Shown here: one piece after another, positions 16,084 through 24,121 of the stretch
How positions within the stretch are numbered: the first letter of the stretch is position 1
Layout of the letters: each line of letters begins with the position of its first letter
Position numbers and translations under genes: made by a program
Source: Kaistia granuli DSM 23481
Lineage (GTDB): Bacteria > Pseudomonadota > Alphaproteobacteria > Rhizobiales > Kaistiaceae
Direction of reading: 5' to 3'
Length of the DNA stretch: 64,000 nt
Assembly: GCF_000380505.1 (NCBI RefSeq)
Contig: NZ_AQYH01000003.1
Coordinates: forward strand, 1-64,000
Notes under the pieces: generated by a model
Told to the model about the DNA's origin: nothing
Databases searched by the model: none
What the model saw: the letters and a program-made list of their open reading frames with translations, nothing else

Positions 16084-16498
16084 CGGATGTCTCCAAACAG
16101 ACAGAATCCGGCCCCGCGCGGCGCGCCTCAAAAGGCGCAGCCAATCGCTCGGCCGGTGCATGGATTTCAGGGGTCTTGAATGTCGCTTGCCTGGCGCCGC
16201 TCTTGCTCTCGCAGGTAGCAGCACCAGGCAGTCAGCCCGTTTGGAGGCTGCCTTTGCAAAGGATGAGGGTGGCAAAGGAAACGATGCGCATGATCAATAT
16301 CTCGGCCATACGGCCGGGATTGTCAAACTGCCCCGGCGGGTCACTCCGCCGCACGGCGCGAGGCCGCGTGGACCTGCCAGCGACAGCCGCCGCCATCGGA
16401 AAAGGCGGCCCCTTGTCGGGAGCCGCCTCGATTGATTCTGTCCCGCGGGACCAGATCAAAGCCGCGAGTCTGCGAATCCCTTTGCCGCGGACGCGCGG
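16084..16498. other. Intergenic region, 415 bases
   Basis: No convincing gene on either strand. The right part holds the terminator of the OmpA-domain gene (16400-16428). The left part should carry the promoter of the 68-residue gene, but I see no clear boxes. Confidence 0.5.
16400..16428 (-). terminator. Terminator of the OmpA-domain gene
   Basis: AGGCGGC at 16403-16409 pairs with GCCGCCT at 16422-16428, with three more pairs inside, and the leftward transcript then reads UUUU (16400-16403). It is about 70 bases past the stop at 16499. Confidence 0.8.
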
Positions 16499-17113
16499 CT
16501 ACTTGCCCGGGAGATACTTGCCGATATTGATCAGTTGGACCCGGCGATTGATCGGGTTTTTCGGGTTCTTGACGTCCTGCAGCGCTTCCTGGCCGAGGCC
16601 GACGGCTTCCACCCGCGCCGGATCGACATGATAGGTCGTGGTCAGCGCTTCGACGACGGCGTCGGCGCGTGCTTGGCTCAGCGCCAGATTGTCCTTGCGG
16701 TTGCCGGTGGTGTCGGTATTGCCCGTGACGACGAACTTGTAGCCGCCGAGCACCGGATGATGCAGCGCATCGGCGATCGAGCCGATGGTCGCGTAGGATT
16801 CCGGCCGGATGATCGCTGAATTCAGCGCGAACTGGATCTGGACGTCGACCTGGGCGAGGCTATCCAGCAGCTCCAGCGGTTTCCAGGTGATCGGCATGCC
16901 GGGATTGTCGATCATGTGCTGCTGCACGGCCTGGCGGATCAGGGCCGCGGACAGGCCGGGAGGAGCGGCCCGTGCGGCGCTGTTCATGGTCTGGATGATC
17001 TGGTTGCCGCTCAGCGCGGTCTGCGCGCTGGCAGGGCCACTTGCGGCGCTTGCCAGCAGGACGGCGGCGGCCAAGGCGAGGCCGCGCGAGCCGGCCGGTA
17101 TGCGCGATGTCAT
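16499..17113 (-). CDS. Exported OmpA C-terminal-domain protein
   Basis: About 204 residues: a signal peptide (LALAAAVLLASAASGPASA), a helical region of about 70 residues, and an OmpA-like domain from about residue 95 with VQIQFALNSAIIRPES, VVTGNTDTTGNRKDNLALSQARADAV and a VEAVGLGQ segment. Such domains bind peptidoglycan in the periplasm. The start at 17113 has AAGGA seven bases upstream; an ATG at 17131 is also in frame. It follows the cysteine-rich protein gene after 23 bases and is probably co-transcribed with it. Confidence 0.87.
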   Translation of the reverse strand: MTSRIPAGSRGLALAAAVLLASAASGPASAQTALSGNQIIQTMNSAARAAPPGLSAALIRQAVQQHMIDNPGMPITWKPLELLDSLAQVDVQIQFALNSAIIRPESYATIGSIADALHHPVLGGYKFVVTGNTDTTGNRKDNLALSQARADAVVEALTTTYHVDPARVEAVGLGQEALQDVKNPKNPINRRVQLINIGKYLPGK

Positions 17114-17136
17114 TCGGGTTTCCTTCGACATGACGT

Positions 17137-17556
17137 TCAATTCCAGCCGGCGTTGGTGATGGCGGCGGTGCAGCGCTTGCTGACGACCTTCTTGGCTGCA
17201 TTCAGGCAGCCGAGATAATGCGCGTTGCCGGGCGCTGTGCCCTGGCAGAACTGGGTGGCGTCGCCGCGGCAGGCCTTGGTGACCGCCGCCTGGGCGGCCA
17301 GGCGGGCGTCGAGCGACGCCACGACGGCCTTGTAGTCGGCGATGCATTGCGGATTGATCTTCGAGGCCTTGGCGGCAAGGCAGTCCTTCAGCGCGCCGCC
17401 GCCCAAATTGACCTTCGGGCAATACTTCTCGATGTCCTTGCCGCAGCTCTTCGCCAGCAGCGCTCCCGCCTCGGAATAACTGATCGTCTGAGCCGACACC
17501 TGGCCGGCCAAGCCAAGCCATAGCGCCGCCGCAAGACTAGTCACGATTAGTCTCAT
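17137..17556 (-). CDS. Exported protein with two cysteine-rich (GLG1-like) repeats
   Basis: A 139-residue protein with signal peptide (IVTSLAAALWLGLAGQVSA). The mature part holds two copies of the same spacing, C-x7-C-x12-C-x11-C: SCGKDIEKYC..DC..QC and ACRGDATQFC..GC..RC. This is the pattern of the cysteine-rich repeats of Golgi GLG1 (Cys_rich_FGFR), also seen in some proteobacterial exported proteins. The eight cysteines would form disulphides in the periplasm. The ATG at 17556 follows GGGGAGATCC. It is first in a pair with the OmpA-domain gene. Function unknown. Confidence 0.8.
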   Translation of the reverse strand: MRLIVTSLAAALWLGLAGQVSAQTISYSEAGALLAKSCGKDIEKYCPKVNLGGGALKDCLAAKASKINPQCIADYKAVVASLDARLAAQAAVTKACRGDATQFCQGTAPGNAHYLGCLNAAKKVVSKRCTAAITNAGWN

Positions 17557-17767
17557 GGTTGGATCTCCCCCTGTCGTCTCACATTCGCCTTTCCCCGCGA
17601 GCCGCGACGCCGCGTCAGATGTCGCGCGGATGCCTGCCGAGCTCGGCAATGCTGACGGGGTGGCTACACGCTACTGAGCGGCCGAAGAAGAGTCCATGCT
17701 GATCCGAGTGACCGGGCGATCACTTTCTTTTCCAGGGCGAGCATTCCGCTTCGTCATGGAGAAGTCT

Positions 17768-18244
17768 TCAAAGGGGCTTCCGAAAGAAGACCACGCGCTG
17801 GGTCTCGCTGAAGCCCATCCCCGCATGAAAATCATGGCTCTGGGTGTTGGCGAGGTCGGCGTCCGATCCCATTTCGGTGCATCCCTGGCCGCGTCCCCAG
17901 TCCTCGATCGCCGACAACAGACGCTTGCCGATGCCGGACCTGCGATGGCTGGCGCGCACGTAGATGCCCTCGAGAAAGGCGACGGGCGAGGTCTTGCAAC
18001 CGTTGACGTAGTCGTGCCGCAGCGAGGCTTCGGCAAAGCCGATGGCTGTGCCCCGATCGAGGGCGATGAAGGCCACCTGGGCCCGGCCGGCTGGGATCTC
18101 GGCAAGGAAGGTCTCGATGTCGGCGGCATGTTCTGCCGCCGTCCCATTCGGCCATAGCTCGGCGCGCAGTTCGGCCCAACCTTGCCGATGACGGGCCTCT
18201 GCCAGCTCGATCGCGACATCCACGGGGCTGCTCCTCGCGTTCAT
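17768..18244 (-). CDS. GNAT acetyltransferase, aminoglycoside 6'-N-acetyltransferase-like
   Basis: A 158-residue GNAT protein strongly resembling chromosomal AAC(6')-I enzymes (for instance of the Iy/Iaa type): ELRAELWP near the start, AIGFAEASLRHDYVNGC, SPVAFLEGIYV, the acetyl-CoA loop HRRSGIGKRLL, EMGSDADLANTQSHDFH and the GFSETQRVVFFRK ending. Such enzymes acetylate the 6' amino group of aminoglycosides using acetyl-CoA; whether this one gives resistance or serves another substrate is not shown by sequence. It starts at 18244, 16 bases after the methyltransferase stop, so both are likely in one transcript. Confidence 0.88.
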   Translation of the reverse strand: MNARSSPVDVAIELAEARHRQGWAELRAELWPNGTAAEHAADIETFLAEIPAGRAQVAFIALDRGTAIGFAEASLRHDYVNGCKTSPVAFLEGIYVRASHRRSGIGKRLLSAIEDWGRGQGCTEMGSDADLANTQSHDFHAGMGFSETQRVVFFRKPL

Positions 18245-18260
18245 CTGGATCCCATTCGTA

Positions 18261-19055
18261 TCAGGCCGCCTTCCGGCTCCGGAACAGGCCTGTCTCCTTC
18301 TGGGTTTCCAGCGCACCCTTGCCACGCGCGAAGGCACGGTCGATTGCCTGACGGAAGGAGTTGAGCTCGATCTCGCCGGCGCGGTCGCCGGGCGGATAGG
18401 AGGTGAGGGCGAGGAATATGTCGTCGGGATCGGTGATCCGAAGCACGGCCGGATAGCGCGACAGGCTGACATTGCCGAACTGCGATCGCATCAGCCGTTC
18501 GGCGGTGTCGAAGCCGAATATCGCCGCGGATGGATCGGTTGGGGCGCTGCCGAAGACGGTGGCGAGTTCGTAGAGTTCCCGCATGTTGCCGACGCCGTTG
18601 GTGGTGACGGCGAGAGTCCCGCCCGGCTTCAGGACGCGGAACATCTCCGCGATGGCGGCCGCCGGATCGGCCACGTGATAGAGCATGTGGGCGGCAAGAC
18701 CCGTATCGAAGGTGCCATCCTCGAAGGGGAGGCTCGTGACGTCCGCGACTTGGCCATCGACCGCCTTGAACGGCAGCGGGCGGCAGCGTTGCACGGCTTC
18801 GTCGACCATGCCGGGCGACAGGTCCGCCAGCGTCAGTTCCAGCCCTTGCGGCACGTCGTTCGCCGCCTCGGACCAGAGCCAGCCCGGCCCGCAGCCGATG
18901 TCGAGGACGTGGTCTCCCGACTTGAGGTCCAGCTGTCGCAATACCCAGGAGAACCAGGGCGTTTCGGCGATCGTATAGTCCCGGTTGAGCCGGGCTCGCG
19001 CCCGGAGCTTCCGGCTGTCGCCATACTGCCTGGCATTCTCCTCGTGGGTCGACAT
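18261..19055 (-). CDS. Class I SAM-dependent methyltransferase
   Basis: A 264-residue class I methyltransferase of the Methyltransf_11/UbiE-like kind. Motif I is VLDIGCGPGW (about residue 50), then TLADLSPGMV, LPFEDGTFDTGLAAHMLYHV and EMFRVLKPGGTLAVTT. The C-terminal half (DTAERLMRSQFGNV onward) should give substrate specificity and is not recognised. It is first in a two-gene unit with the AAC(6')-like acetyltransferase. It lacks the features of the 16S rRNA methyltransferases ArmA/RmtB, so a role in aminoglycoside resistance cannot be assumed. Confidence 0.85.
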   Translation of the reverse strand: MSTHEENARQYGDSRKLRARARLNRDYTIAETPWFSWVLRQLDLKSGDHVLDIGCGPGWLWSEAANDVPQGLELTLADLSPGMVDEAVQRCRPLPFKAVDGQVADVTSLPFEDGTFDTGLAAHMLYHVADPAAAIAEMFRVLKPGGTLAVTTNGVGNMRELYELATVFGSAPTDPSAAIFGFDTAERLMRSQFGNVSLSRYPAVLRITDPDDIFLALTSYPPGDRAGEIELNSFRQAIDRAFARGKGALETQKETGLFRSRKAA

Positions 19056-19155
19056 TTCGTCACCTCTGAGATCGGGGAGGCCGGGAGCCTCGACCGCCCG
19101 CCGAAGGGCCCCGATCCCTGTCGCGGGAGAAGGCTCCGTCGTGTGGGCGGTGAGG

Positions 19156-19181
19156 GGCGCCCGCCCGAAAGGGCGGACGCC
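19156..19181 (-). terminator. Hairpin after the 19197 gene
   Basis: CCGCCC and GGGCGG pair around GAAA, extended by GGCG/CGCC with one mismatch. It lies 15 bases past the stop of the leftward gene at 19197 and may also lie in the leader of the methyltransferase gene. Confidence 0.6.
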
Positions 19182-19196
19182 GTCTTGCTGAGTGCG

Positions 19197-19613
19197 TTAC
19201 CGCGCTGCGGAACGGATGATGTCGCAGAGGCCGGTACGGACGATCTTCTTGTCGGTCACCTGGCGCGCCTGGATACTGAAGACGGCGTCGACGCGCGTGC
19301 TCTTGCCACGCGGACGGACGACGGCGCGCAGCGTCTGGATGCGGCCCGAACCGGACGTTTCCTGATGCGCATCGACGGTCGAAAGCTGCTTGTTGATGCG
19401 GACGCCGGAGAAACCCTGTGCCGACATTTCCTGCGCGATCCGCTTCAGGGCGACCTCCGCCTTCAGCCTGGGAAAATCCTGCCACGTCTTGTAGCTGACG
19501 GCGGTCACCATCGGCACGCCGCTGACCGTGAAGTTCTGTTCGCAGCTGGCCGCAAGGGCACTGCCCGAAGCCAGGCCGACGATCGATAGGCCCAAGAGGA
19601 GTCTCGCTAGCAT
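19197..19613 (-). CDS. Exported protein of unknown function
   Basis: A 138-residue protein with a signal peptide (MLARLLLGLSIVGLASGSALA) and a mature domain starting SCEQNF and ending with a second cysteine in GLCDII, which could form a disulphide. The middle (GVRINKQLSTVDAHQETSGSGRIQTLRAVVRPRGKSTRVDAVFSIQARQ in outline) looks like a beta-sheet domain. The start at 19613 places the signal peptide at the N-terminus. No family recognised. Confidence 0.68.
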   Translation of the reverse strand: MLARLLLGLSIVGLASGSALAASCEQNFTVSGVPMVTAVSYKTWQDFPRLKAEVALKRIAQEMSAQGFSGVRINKQLSTVDAHQETSGSGRIQTLRAVVRPRGKSTRVDAVFSIQARQVTDKKIVRTGLCDIIRSAAR

Positions 19614-19715
19614 TTCCGTATGATTCCATGGTCGATTGCAGAGCCTGCCCCCGACCTGCCTATCAAACAATGCCATGCCCGCAAAGCGAGCGAGCCGCCG
19701 AAACTGGGGGGGCGA

Positions 19716-20324
19716 TCAGAAGACGCGAAAGAGCACCGGCAGATAATGGTTCACCTGCAGGTATTCGAGCAGCTCCATGACCGGGAAGATCGCCAGGAAC
19801 AGCAGACCGTCGAGGAAGGTGCGCTTCAGCGCTTCGGGCGAGAAGGACATCTCGGCGGAATCGCGGTAAAGCGACAGCTTCGGCCAGAACATCGGAGTCC
19901 GCGCCGCATAGCTGTCATAGCGCTCGCCGAACAGCGTGCTCAGATGGTCGGCTTCCTTGCTCGCGGTGACGAGGAACGCCCCATAGCTCAGCAGCCCCAG
20001 GAGGACAGCGACGAGGAGCGACCCGTACATCAGGCCGACGCCGACGGCGCCGATCGTCGAGAACAGATAGAGAGGATTGCGGGTCATCGAATAGGGACCC
20101 AGAGTCGTCAGGTCCCGGTTCTTGCGCGCGCCGATATAGAGGATGCTCCACATCCGCCCGGCGACGCAGACGAGCACGAAGGCAAAGCCGGCCATCTCGA
20201 TCAGCTCATGGGGCCGTCCGCCCCAGACTGGCTCGGCCAGCAGCAGCGCTGCTGCCACGACCAGGGCACCGAGCTGGATCAGGTGAATGCGCAGTCTCTG
20301 GTTGAGCGGATGGGGTCTCATCAT
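19716..20324 (-). CDS. Isoprenylcysteine carboxyl methyltransferase-like membrane protein
   Basis: A 202-residue membrane protein with about five hydrophobic segments. The NPLY-type signature GPYSMTRNPLYL (about residue 77) and the late KEADHLSTLFGERYDSYAARTP are the hallmarks of the ICMT/PEMT family of SAM-dependent membrane methyltransferases. The bacterial substrate is unknown. It starts with two consecutive ATG codons (20324 and 20321). The stretch after the ER..YAARTP motif is about 50 residues longer than in minimal family members and includes one more membrane segment. Confidence 0.85.
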   Translation of the reverse strand: MMRPHPLNQRLRIHLIQLGALVVAAALLLAEPVWGGRPHELIEMAGFAFVLVCVAGRMWSILYIGARKNRDLTTLGPYSMTRNPLYLFSTIGAVGVGLMYGSLLVAVLLGLLSYGAFLVTASKEADHLSTLFGERYDSYAARTPMFWPKLSLYRDSAEMSFSPEALKRTFLDGLLFLAIFPVMELLEYLQVNHYLPVLFRVF

Positions 20325-20404
20325 GGGATTCCGTGTGGCGTTGGCGCTGTGCTCTGCCCGAATTGTGCCTTATCCGAGGCAGCCGCGCGCAAGCCGGAAC
20401 CGGC

Positions 20405-21916
20405 TCAGGAGGCCAGGGCGCGGATCGGCCGGCGTTCCTCCAGCCAGAGGCTCGTCTGTTCGGCCGAGATCGGTCGCCCGAACAGATAACCCTGGCCGAT
20501 ATCGCAGCCGATGTCGCGCAGCGTCGACAGGATTTCCGGAGCCTCGATGCCTTCCGCCGTGGTGGCGAGATTGAACGCACCGGCGAGCTGGACGATGGCG
20601 CGGACGATCCGCCAGTCCTCGTCGTTGCGCTGGGCGTTCGCCACGAAAGCCCGGTCGATCTTCAGGCGGTCGACCGGCAGGTCGTTCAGATGGCGAAGGC
20701 TCGAATAGCCGGTGCCGAAATCGTCGAGCGCGACGGAAATGCCGGCATTGCGCAGCGTCGTCAGGATCAGGCGGGCCGAGGACACCTGGTCAACCAGCGT
20801 GCTTTCGGTGATCTCCAGCTCCAGCCGCGCCGGCGGGAAGCCGGCCTTGGAGAGGATTGTGAGGATGCGCGACGCCATCAGCGGCTCGGCGAACTGGGTC
20901 GGCGAAATGTTCACCGACAGTCGTAGGTCGGACGGCCAGTTCCGGGCATCGTCGCAAGCCCGCGCCAGCAACGTGTAGAACATCTCGCCGATGCGGCCGG
21001 ATTCCTCGGCCAGCGGAATGAACGAGGCCGGCGGGATGATGCCGTGGACCGGATGCTGCCAGCGCGCCAGCACTTCGAATCCAATCAGCTTGTCGCCATT
21101 CAGCGCAATCAGCGGCTGGTAGAAGGGCACGATTTCGCCGGCGGCCAAAGCGCGCTTGAGATCGGTCTCCAGCATGCGCCGATCCTTCATGGCCTCGTCC
21201 ATTCCGGTCTCGAACGTGCGGACCGTTCCGCGCGCGTTGCGCTTGGCGTCATAGAGCGCGACATCGGCCGCGTGCAGCATTTCCTCGCCCGTCACGGCGC
21301 GGTTCTCCGAAGCCGCCAGGCCGATCGTCGCGCCGACGCGGACGAAGCCGTTCTGGATCGGGATCGGGGCCGCCAGGCTTTCGAGCAGGCGGCGACCGAC
21401 GCGTCCCGGTATGCCGCCGCGATCATCCTCCAGCATGACGACGAATTCGTCGCCGCCGAGCCGCGCGACGGTAGAGTTGGTTTCCTGAAAGCTGCCGAGG
21501 CGGCGCGCCGTTTCCTTCAGCACATCGTCGCCGGCGGCATGGCCATGCGTGTCGTTGACGATCTTGAAGCGGTCGAGATCGATCAGCAGCACCGCGACAG
21601 GCGGCCCGCCGGCGCGCCAGGATTCGAGCGCCTTTTCGAGGGACCGCATGAAGGCGGCCCGATTGTGTAGTCCGGTCAGTGAATCAATGCGGGCGCTGGC
21701 GTGGAGCTGACGCTGCTTGCGATGCGAGCGATCGAGGGCACGGCGCAGGCGCATATGGGTCTTGAACAGAAGCAGGCCGATCGCAAGCGCCAGCAGCAGG
21801 CTGGTGATCAGATACATCAAGAAAGGCGCAAAGCCATGAGCCATGTCACTGGCCATAAGGCCGGCGACGGCAAAGAAAAGTGCGCCTACTCCCAGAACCA
21901 GGATGCCGATCATCAT
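20405..21916 (-). CDS. Membrane-bound GGDEF-EAL cyclic-di-GMP protein
   Basis: About 503 residues: two N-terminal membrane segments (to residue 50), a GGDEF domain over about 75-235 with intact RLGGDEFVV, and an EAL domain over about 245-495. The EAL signature reads EVLARW instead of EAL but keeps the metal-binding glutamate; later motifs LSVNISPTQF, ELEITES, LDDFGTGYSSL, LKIDRAFV and AEGIE are intact. The protein could thus make and degrade cyclic-di-GMP. No RxxD inhibitory site is obvious before GGDEF. The ATG at 21916 is preferred; a GTG at 21958 is open. Confidence 0.92.
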   Translation of the reverse strand: MMIGILVLGVGALFFAVAGLMASDMAHGFAPFLMYLITSLLLALAIGLLLFKTHMRLRRALDRSHRKQRQLHASARIDSLTGLHNRAAFMRSLEKALESWRAGGPPVAVLLIDLDRFKIVNDTHGHAAGDDVLKETARRLGSFQETNSTVARLGGDEFVVMLEDDRGGIPGRVGRRLLESLAAPIPIQNGFVRVGATIGLAASENRAVTGEEMLHAADVALYDAKRNARGTVRTFETGMDEAMKDRRMLETDLKRALAAGEIVPFYQPLIALNGDKLIGFEVLARWQHPVHGIIPPASFIPLAEESGRIGEMFYTLLARACDDARNWPSDLRLSVNISPTQFAEPLMASRILTILSKAGFPPARLELEITESTLVDQVSSARLILTTLRNAGISVALDDFGTGYSSLRHLNDLPVDRLKIDRAFVANAQRNDEDWRIVRAIVQLAGAFNLATTAEGIEAPEILSTLRDIGCDIGQGYLFGRPISAEQTSLWLEERRPIRALAS

Positions 21917-22272
21917 GCTATTGCCCACCGCGCCCTGGAGCTTCCACGCAAGGCGCACCGATCGAGTGGTGCGCAGCGCCAGGACCCCCCAGTCCGACCC
22001 ATGATCAGAGTCAGGGACAAGGGGCAGTCAAGTCAATAGAAGATTTGCGCTATATTTTGAACAACCGCTTTATCTGCAGCGAATGCAGTAATATCTCAGT
22101 GATCGTGCCGCTACGGAAACCTAGCGGAAGTAGCGCCGCAAACGGCGGCCAAGCAAGGGGATACGTTCCCGGCACGACCGTCGCTGTTTCGCTCCAGCCT
22201 GATCTATAGGAGGAGCAGGGCGAGCCGGAGCGTTGTCAAAAACCTGACAGCGGCCTCTTTCTTCGACAGCAT
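21917..22272. other. Intergenic region between the GGDEF-EAL gene and efp
   Basis: No gene seen. Positions 22030-22100 are A/T-rich and contain a short dyad CTGCA/TGCAG (22074-22088); this is the likely promoter region of the GGDEF-EAL gene on the minus strand. I could not place promoter boxes securely. Confidence 0.45.
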
Positions 22273-22303
22273 AAAAAATGGCGCCGAGCTGGGCTCGGCG
22301 CCA
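22273..22303 (-). terminator. Rho-independent terminator of efp
   Basis: TGGCGCCGAG at 22279-22288 pairs perfectly with CTCGGCGCCA at 22294-22303 around five bases; the leftward transcript then reads six U (22273-22278). About 50 bases past the efp stop. Confidence 0.92.
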
Positions 22304-22351
22304 TGGAAGAGGGGGTAAGCCATGGCCGGGCCATGACAGAGGCGCGGGACG

Positions 22352-22918
22352 TCAGTCCTTGGCGCGCTCGACGTAGGAACCGTCCTCGGTCAGGACGACG
22401 ATTCGCGTGCCCGGGCCGATATGCGGCGGCACCATCGAACGGACACCGTTCGACAGGATCGCCGGCTTGTAGGACGAGGAAGCGGTCTGGCCCTTGGTGG
22501 TCGGCTCCGTCTCGACGACTTCGAGCGTCATGCGCTGCGGCAGCACGATGCCGACGGCCTGATCCTCGAAGATCGACAGGCGGACGACCATGCCTTCCTG
22601 CAGGTACGGCGCTGCATCGCCGACAACGGCCGGCGAAACGATCAGCTGCTCGAAGTTCTCGGTGTTCATGAAGGTGAAGCCTTCGCCGTCCTGGAACAGG
22701 AAGGAGAAGTCACGATCCTCGACGAAAGCACGCTCGACCTGTTCGGTCGTCTTGTAGCGGTTCGAGATCTTCACGCCGTCGGCGAGGCCGCGCATGTCGA
22801 TCTGCGTGGTCGGCGTACCCTTGCCCGGGTGGAAGCTTTCGGCCGTGAGAACGGCGTAGAGTTTGCCATCGATCTCGAGAATGTTGCCCTTGCGGACCTG
22901 GCTGGCGATAACCTTCAC
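22352..22918 (-). CDS. efp: Elongation factor P
   Basis: A 188-residue EF-P with the three-domain architecture of the family, which binds the ribosome and rescues stalling at proline stretches. The modification loop reads HPGKG with lysine 33, the position beta-lysylated in bacteria that have EpmA and EpmB; both enzymes are encoded directly opposite (23062-25192). The ending ...[22 protein letters not shown] is typical. Single gene, closed by a strong terminator. Confidence 0.98.
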   Translation of the reverse strand: MKVIASQVRKGNILEIDGKLYAVLTAESFHPGKGTPTTQIDMRGLADGVKISNRYKTTEQVERAFVEDRDFSFLFQDGEGFTFMNTENFEQLIVSPAVVGDAAPYLQEGMVVRLSIFEDQAVGIVLPQRMTLEVVETEPTTKGQTASSSYKPAILSNGVRSMVPPHIGPGTRIVVLTEDGSYVERAKD

Positions 22919-23061
22919 GAATTAAATCCTCAGATTGGCGTCGGCGCCCGTACAAAGGCGCGATAATGGCGCGCACCATAGCGATTCCGCTGGTTCGCGC
23001 CAGTCGAATCTCGCCGGTGGCCACGGTGCCGATCCGGGTCGACGACAGGAGAACGCAACGA

Positions 23062-24105
23062 ATGACCAGAGCCTCGCCCTGGTGGTCGCCCCATGTGCAT
23101 GCCGATCGCCGGCCGTTCCTCATGAAGCGGGGGCGCATCAAATCGTCTGTGCATGACTGGTTCCAGGCGCGCGACTTCGTCGAGGTCGAATGCGGAATCC
23201 TGCAGGTGTCGCCGGGCAACGAGGCCCATCTGCATGCCTTTGCCACTGAGCGGGTGTTTCCGGACGGCACGCGCCAGCCGCTCTACCTGCACACCTCGCC
23301 GGAATTCGCGGCCAAGAAGATTCTGGCCGCTGGCGAGGAGCGGATCTATTCGCTCGGGCCGGTGTTCCGGAACCGGGAACTGGGGCCGCGCCATGCCTGC
23401 GAATTCACAATGCTGGAATGGTATCGCGCCGGCGCGCCCTACGAGGTCCTGATGGAGGATTGCGCCGCGCTGCTGGCGCGCGCCGCCGAGGCGGCCGAGA
23501 CGCTGCGCTTTGAGCATCGCGGCCAGGTTTCGGACCCGTTCGCCGAGCCCGAGCGCGTCACCGTTGCGGAAGCGTTTCTTCGCCACGCAGGCATCGACCT
23601 CTTGGCGACGCTCGCCGCGGACGGATCGGCCGACAGGGACGCGTTGGCCGAGCAGGCGACGGCGACCGGTATCCGCATCGTCTTGGACGACAGCTGGAGC
23701 GATATTTTCAGCCGCATCATCGCCGAGAAGGTCGAGCCGCATCTGGGGCAGGGCAGGCCGACGATCCTCTGCGAATATCCGGTGGTCGAGGCGGCGCTGG
23801 CGCGGCCGAAGGCGGGTGATCCGCGCGTCGCCGAGCGGTTTGAGCTCTATTGCTGCGGCGTCGAGCTCGCCAATGGTTTCGGCGAGCTGACCGACCCGGC
23901 CGAGCAGCGCCGCCGCTTCATCGCCGAGATGGACGAGAAGGAGCGCGTCTATGGCGATCGCTATCCGCTCGACGAGGACTTTCTAGCGGCACTAGCCATC
24001 ATGCCGCAGGCTTCCGGCATCGCGCTCGGCTTCGACCGGCTCGTGATGCTGGCGACCGGCGCACCGCGCATCGATACGGTGATCTGGACTCCGGCGGCCG
24101 AATGA
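23062..24105 (+). CDS. epmA: EF-P--(R)-beta-lysine ligase EpmA (PoxA/GenX)
   Basis: A 347-residue class II lysyl-tRNA-synthetase paralogue lacking the tRNA-binding domain. Motif 2 is FRNRELGPRHACEFTMLEWYR-like and motif 3 is GIALGFDRLVML, with GVELANGFGEL between. It attaches beta-lysine to the EF-P lysine. The ATG at 23062 has AGGAGA nine bases upstream; an upstream in-frame ATG adds 32 residues without homology. It is divergent from efp and followed after 16 bases by epmB, giving the complete EF-P modification set except the hydroxylase EpmC. Confidence 0.96.
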   Translation: MTRASPWWSPHVHADRRPFLMKRGRIKSSVHDWFQARDFVEVECGILQVSPGNEAHLHAFATERVFPDGTRQPLYLHTSPEFAAKKILAAGEERIYSLGPVFRNRELGPRHACEFTMLEWYRAGAPYEVLMEDCAALLARAAEAAETLRFEHRGQVSDPFAEPERVTVAEAFLRHAGIDLLATLAADGSADRDALAEQATATGIRIVLDDSWSDIFSRIIAEKVEPHLGQGRPTILCEYPVVEAALARPKAGDPRVAERFELYCCGVELANGFGELTDPAEQRRRFIAEMDEKERVYGDRYPLDEDFLAALAIMPQASGIALGFDRLVMLATGAPRIDTVIWTPAAE

Positions 24106-24121
24106 TCGAAAGAGTGCGGCC

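Noticed and set aside
17671-18219. Alternative frame covering the acetyltransferase gene
   Set aside because: It is out of frame with the clearly conserved GNAT protein.
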